Assembly: GCA_017644185.1 (NCBI GenBank)
Contig: JAEPMA010000006.1
Span: 1-64,000, forward strand
Source of the DNA: Rhodospirillales bacterium
GTDB taxonomy: Bacteria > Pseudomonadota > Alphaproteobacteria > Rhodospirillales > Casp-alpha2
Length of the DNA stretch: 64,000 nucleotides
Reading direction: 5' to 3'
Below the pieces are notes generated by a model. That model was not told the origin of the DNA. It made no database searches and was given only the letters and a program-made list of their open reading frames with translations. Every line of letters begins with the position of its first letter. Position 1 is the first letter of the stretch. Positions 60,815 to 64,000 of this stretch are shown here, one piece after another. The position numbers were made by a program, and so were the translations under genes.

Positions 60815-61471
60815 TCACTGATTGGAACCTGTGCCGTCGATCAGCCGCTCGAGGTTCTTGCGCTGATCGGCATTGTAACCGTCCTGGGCCGGAACGTCTT
60901 GCTGTTTCGGTTCCGGCGTCATCAGGCCCTTTACGTCGATGCTGGTTTTGCTCCCCGTCGCCGACGTTCCGGTGATGTGATCGGGTACCAAAGTCTTAAG
61001 TAGTGCGGCGCCCGGCTTTATCAACTGCATCGTACGGGCCTCGCGGATGACGGCCGGATGATCTTCTTCGGGGACGATCAATTCAAGCCCGATATAGGCG
61101 ACGCATACCAGCACTGCACCCCGCGCAAGCCCGAACAAAAAGCCGAGCGAGCGGTCAAGCACGTTGAGCGCACTGGCCTGCACCTGTTTGGCAATGGCGC
61201 GGGTGATCAGCGACAGAAAAACAAGCGTGACGATAAAGATAACCGTGCCTGCAACCAGATCGGCGGCCAGGTCGAGGGCGATGTATTTTCTGGCGAACGG
61301 TTTGGCGTAGGGAAAGCCGTAAAACGTCGCGAAGATGGCGCCGATCCAGCCCCCGACCGACAACACTTCGTGGACGAAGCCGCGTGCGTAGGCGAGGACG
61401 GCGGACACAAGCAGGATAAGCAGAACGCCGATATCGACGACGTTGATGGGCAGATCGTTGATCGCCTCCAT
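60815..61471 (-). CDS. cvpA: CvpA-family membrane protein
   Basis: The protein has 218 residues with four hydrophobic helices and the CvpA pattern NVVDIGVLLILLVSAVLAYARGFVHE near the N-terminus (split here: VVDIGVLLIL, AYARGFVHEVLS). A polar, low-complexity tail follows. CvpA was named for colicin V production; its molecular role is unclear and it often precedes purF. Order radA-cvpA-purF is kept here, with 9 and 23 bp gaps. Confidence 0.88.
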   Translation of the reverse strand: MEAINDLPINVVDIGVLLILLVSAVLAYARGFVHEVLSVGGWIGAIFATFYGFPYAKPFARKYIALDLAADLVAGTVIFIVTLVFLSLITRAIAKQVQASALNVLDRSLGFLFGLARGAVLVCVAYIGLELIVPEEDHPAVIREARTMQLIKPGAALLKTLVPDHITGTSATGSKTSIDVKGLMTPEPKQQDVPAQDGYNADQRKNLERLIDGTGSNQ

Positions 61472-61480
61472 CTCCCGTCC

Positions 61481-62875
61481 TCAACCCATAGCCTGATGTG
61501 TGCGCACCGCCGGCAGGATGGCGTCGGCAAGCTCGCGCAGGTGCGAAATTTCGGTGATCTGCAGATCGTAATCGGCGCTCTTGGTTTTCTTGGCGGAGCG
61601 GACGCGGGGAATGATGGCGCGGGTAAATCCCAACTTTGCGGCCTCCTTCAGACGCGCATCGATCCGAGATACGGGGCGGATTTCTCCGGACAGTCCGATC
61701 TCGCCGAAAATCACGGTGCCGCCGGTGATCGCTTCGCCGCTCTCGGAAGATAAAAGCGCCGCCGCGACCGCAAGGTCGGCAGCCGGTTCGGAAATTTTCA
61801 ACCCCCCGGCGACGTTCAGGTACACATCCAGCGGTCCCAATGCAAGACCGCAACGCGCGTCCAGCACCGCCATGACCATCGCCAGCCGTCCGCCGTCCCA
61901 GCCGATGACGGCACGGCGCGGTGTGCCCAGTGCGCTCGGCGCCACCAATGCCTGGATTTCGACCAGTACAGGGCGCGATCCCTCGATGCCCGCGAAGACG
62001 GCGGCACCGGAGACATCGCCCTCGCGCTCGCCCAGGAACAGCTCGGACGGATTTTCGACTTCATCCAGACCGCCGTCCGACATTTCGAAGACGCCGATCT
62101 CGTCGGCCGGACCGAAGCGGTTTTTGACGGCGCGCAAGATCCGGAACTGATGCGAGCGCTCACCTTCGAAATGAAGGACGGTGTCGACCATGTGTTCGAG
62201 TACGCGCGGGCCGGCGATGGTGCCTTCCTTGGTGACGTGACCAACGAGGAGGAGGGCGAAGCCGCGCCGTTTGGCGAGTCTTATCAATTCCTGCGCCGAC
62301 GCGCGCACCTGAGAGACGGTGCCCGGCGCGGATTCCAGATTGTCGAGGAACATGGTCTGGATGGAATCGATGACCACCACGTCGAGATGGTCGGGCGTGT
62401 CGAGGGTCGCGACGATATCGCGAACGCTGGTCGCGGCGGCGAGGGAAACGGGGGCCTTGTCGAGACCCAGCCTGCGCGCGCGCAATCTTAGCTGCGCGAT
62501 GGCTTCTTCGCCGGAGATATAGACCGTCTTGCCGGTCCCCGCGAGCTTGGCGGTGACCTGCATCAGAAGGGTGGACTTGCCGATCCCGGGATCCCCACCG
62601 ACCAGAACGGCCGAGCCGGGCACCAGACCGCCACCGAGGACCCGGTCGAATTCGGCGATGCCGGCAACGCGGCGGGGCGGGTCTTTTTCATGGCCGTCGA
62701 GGCCGACGAATTCGATCTTCTTACCGCGTTTTCCCCCAAGCCCCTTGGGCGCGCTTTCGGGGCCGGCTTCCTCGGTCAGGCTGTTCCACGCACCGCAGGC
62801 GTCGCAACGGCCCATCCATTTCGGATGCGTGGCGCCGCATTCCTGGCAGACATAGGTGGATTTCGCTTTGGCCAA
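61481..62875 (-). CDS. radA: DNA repair protein RadA
   Basis: The protein has 464 residues with the N-terminal four-cysteine zinc finger (CQECGATHPKWMGRCDACGAWN), Walker A GGDPGIGKST, the RadA-specific KNRFG motif (VKNRFGPADEIG) and a C-terminal Lon-like domain. It is a RecA-related helicase that helps branch migration in recombination. First of the radA-cvpA-purF-SDR unit. Confidence 0.95.
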   Translation of the reverse strand: MAKAKSTYVCQECGATHPKWMGRCDACGAWNSLTEEAGPESAPKGLGGKRGKKIEFVGLDGHEKDPPRRVAGIAEFDRVLGGGLVPGSAVLVGGDPGIGKSTLLMQVTAKLAGTGKTVYISGEEAIAQLRLRARRLGLDKAPVSLAAATSVRDIVATLDTPDHLDVVVIDSIQTMFLDNLESAPGTVSQVRASAQELIRLAKRRGFALLLVGHVTKEGTIAGPRVLEHMVDTVLHFEGERSHQFRILRAVKNRFGPADEIGVFEMSDGGLDEVENPSELFLGEREGDVSGAAVFAGIEGSRPVLVEIQALVAPSALGTPRRAVIGWDGGRLAMVMAVLDARCGLALGPLDVYLNVAGGLKISEPAADLAVAAALLSSESGEAITGGTVIFGEIGLSGEIRPVSRIDARLKEAAKLGFTRAIIPRVRSAKKTKSADYDLQITEISHLRELADAILPAVRTHQAMG

Positions 62876-62998
62876 GCCTCGCTCCCTCAGCCCAGAGAGA
62901 TTGAGGCTTAAGACAAACCGGGCGTTGCCGCAAGCGGCCTCGTTTTTTGTGTGACCGATCTGTACACTCCAGCGCTTTCGGAGACACGGAGACCGCCG

Positions 62999-63643
62999 AT
63001 GTATACGCTTTTCTGGTCAACAAGAACCGCCGCAATCGCCCCGGATGCGGTGCTGAGCGAGGCGAACGCCGATTTCGTCCGAAAAGAGGTGAAACGAACG
63101 GCGGGGCGTGTCGATGATCCCGAATTCGAGAAGATTTCTCCCATGAAGCAGATTCCGGCGCTGCAGTTGCCGGACGGTACCGTGTTGTGCGAATCGCTGG
63201 CGATCTCGCTGGCGCTCGCCGAACGGCTGCCGGAAGCCGATATTCTACCCCCGCCCGGGTCGAACGAACGCGCCGTGGTCTATCGCTGGCTGATGCACAT
63301 GATCTGCAACATTTACGAGGTCGACTTAAGACACAGCTACGCAGATCGATACACCACCGACCCTGATGGGGTCGCGGGCGTGCGCGCCGCTGCCGAAGAG
63401 CGGTGGGACAGGGCGTTTAAGATAATCGAGGACGCGATTGATGGCGGCGCCTGGTTCGTCGGGGGGCGGTTTTCGCTCGCCGACGTTTATCTGGCGGCGA
63501 CAGTCTGTTGGCACTACGACACCCCGGCGTTATTAGAGCGCTCCCCCAACATCGCCCGGGTATGCGGCAATGTGCGCAAGCGCGACAAAACGGGGCCGTT
63601 GTTCGCGCTTTATAAAATGAACGAGCTGGACGGGTTAGTTTGA
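62999..63643 (+). CDS. Glutathione S-transferase family protein
   Basis: The protein has 214 residues from the ATG at 62999, preceded by GGAGACC; the GTG at 62951 is less likely. The thioredoxin-like N-terminal domain has the S-x-x-T-A region SPMKQIPALQLPDGTVLCES with the cis-Pro and glutathione Ser, and an all-helical C-terminal domain with GGRFSLADVYLAATVCWH. GSTs conjugate glutathione or act in reduction. The TFWST opening resembles catalytically diverse bacterial GSTs. It is divergent from radA. Confidence 0.88.
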   Translation: MYTLFWSTRTAAIAPDAVLSEANADFVRKEVKRTAGRVDDPEFEKISPMKQIPALQLPDGTVLCESLAISLALAERLPEADILPPPGSNERAVVYRWLMHMICNIYEVDLRHSYADRYTTDPDGVAGVRAAAEERWDRAFKIIEDAIDGGAWFVGGRFSLADVYLAATVCWHYDTPALLERSPNIARVCGNVRKRDKTGPLFALYKMNELDGLV

Positions 63644-63657
63644 GTCTGAAGCCTGTT

Positions 63658-63739
63658 TCCCGGCCTTGAGCCGGGACCGATTTCCGATATCCCACTGATC
63701 TTGCCATGGGGCCCGGACCGGACCTTCGTCCCGTCCGGG
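63658..63739. repeat. Intergenic repeat D (TCCCGGC...GCCGGGA)
   Basis: TCCCGGC-CTTGA-GCCGGGA (63658-63676) is a tight 7-bp hairpin, followed by CCCGGAC (63712-63718) paired with GTCCGGG (63733-63739). Comparable GTCCCGGCTCAAGGCCGGGA elements recur in many alphaproteobacterial intergenic regions. It begins 15 bp after the GST stop. Confidence 0.65.
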
Positions 63740-63774
63740 AGACAAAAGCTTGGATTTTCTCTCAATTCACACTT

Positions 63775-63880
63775 CCCCCTCACCTAACCTCTCCCCCTGA
63801 AGGGGGAGAGGGATTGCATCGATGCGCTTCGGCAGGGTCCCTCTTCCCCGCGAAGGCGGGGGAGAGGACAGGTGAGGGGG
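63775..63880. repeat. MITE-like element E with 11-bp terminal inverted repeats
   Basis: Perfect ends CCCCCTCACCT (63775-63785) and AGGTGAGGGGG (63870-63880) enclose a 106-bp element. Inside are CTCTCCCCCT-GA-AGGGGGAGAG (63789-63810) and a further pyrimidine/purine-rich hairpin. No coding sequence. It is of the CTCTCCCCC...GGGGGAGAG type that is dispersed in many proteobacterial genomes. Confidence 0.75.
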
Positions 63881-63907
63881 CTAAATTAAAGGGGCGAAGA
63901 TCAGGAA

Positions 63908-64000
63908 TTAATGTCTGACCGCCATCTTGATCGGGCCGTCGGCGCGGCCGTGGATGAACTGATCCACGTATTCGTTGTCCGAATGATCGATGGCGTCGGT
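63908..64000 (-). CDS. MlaF-like ABC transporter ATPase, C-terminal fragment
   Basis: The minus strand encodes 30 residues up to a TAA at 63908-63910, with the 5' part beyond the window. The tail VDQFIHGRADGPIKMAV matches the C-terminal pattern QF-x-x-G-x-ADGP of MlaF/Ttg2A ATPases, which drive phospholipid transport between the two membranes. Only the end is visible, so no ATPase motif can be checked. Confidence 0.65.
   Translation of the reverse strand, partial: TDAIDHSDNEYVDQFIHGRADGPIKMAVRH

Noticed and set aside
59310-60821. 503-codon plus-strand frame over purF
   Set aside because: It is antisense to PurF, which has complete glutaminase and PRPP motifs.
1-64000. tRNA, rRNA, CRISPR array, transposase or prophage genes
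   Set aside because: I looked for T-loop consensus, repeat-spacer regularity and transposase or integrase motifs in all gaps and found none.

Overview
The window is about 62-64% GC by eye, gene-dense, and free of tRNA, rRNA, phage, IS or CRISPR sequence. Gene content points to an alphaproteobacterium, probably Rhodospirillales-like and marine. The indicators are radA-cvpA-purF-SDR order, yfgM-bamB-der order, a long-form alphaproteobacterial serC followed by serA, a TAXI-type TRAP transporter, a tripartite tricarboxylate transporter and a complete 2-aminoethylphosphonate (AEP) operon. Intergenic repeats of kinds common in alphaproteobacteria sit between many transcription units. The species cannot be named from sequence alone.

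Layout, 0-10 kb: the end of a GMC oxidoreductase faces an enolase-superfamily sugar-acid dehydratase. Behind that lies a probable minus-strand small RNA with a UUCG-loop terminator. A metal-uptake block follows (DUF2946 protein, YcnI/DUF1775 copper-binding protein, TonB-dependent receptor, TonB), then an SLC13-type transporter with RCK_C domains and an orphan 541-residue hydrolase with an unrecognised N-terminal half. 10-25 kb: a small membrane protein, a fluoroacetate-dehalogenase-like enzyme, and a ComA (phosphosulfolactate synthase) family protein 27 bp ahead of a BisC/TorA-like molybdoenzyme. After these comes a catabolic block: malate/L-sulfolactate dehydrogenase family enzyme, GntR regulator with a palindromic operator, TctCBA transporter, beta-hydroxyacid dehydrogenase, lactonase-like amidohydrolase, HpcH aldolase, LysR regulator and TfdA-like dioxygenase. 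It looks built to import an acidic substrate and split it to small keto acids, but the substrate is not readable.

25-46 kb: serC-serA with a two-hairpin leader like the serC RNA motif, a degenerate Sua5/YrdC-domain protein, a 1-Cys peroxiredoxin, a TAXI TRAP transporter, a MetA with Glu at position 111 (predicted acetyl-CoA user) downstream of a P-loop protein of unknown role, the yfgM-bamB-der block, and a run of single-gene functions (HAD, amidotransferase, MarC, lipase, iron ADH, LysE, FecR). Two convergent gene pairs here share a CTAG tetranucleotide containing both stop codons.

46-64 kb: a glutamine-synthetase-like enzyme, a TPR-glycosyltransferase protein, then the AEP operon on the minus strand (binding protein, ATPase, fused permease, phnW, phnA, phnY, strong terminator). 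PhnW would convert AEP to phosphonoacetaldehyde, PhnY oxidise it to phosphonoacetate and PhnA release acetate and phosphate. A divergent DeoR-family gene is the likely regulator. The sequence TTACGGAC, in its intergenic region and again over an internal promoter before phnW, is a candidate operator. The right end carries radA-cvpA-purF-SDR, a GST, two dense repeat elements and the C-terminus of an MlaF-like ATPase.

The best candidates for new biology are the AEP-DeoR operator set, the 2.05-2.16 kb small RNA, the ComA-molybdoenzyme pair, the P-loop gene coupled to metA and the orphan hydrolase at 8.5-10.1 kb. No entirely unprecedented multi-gene system is evident.
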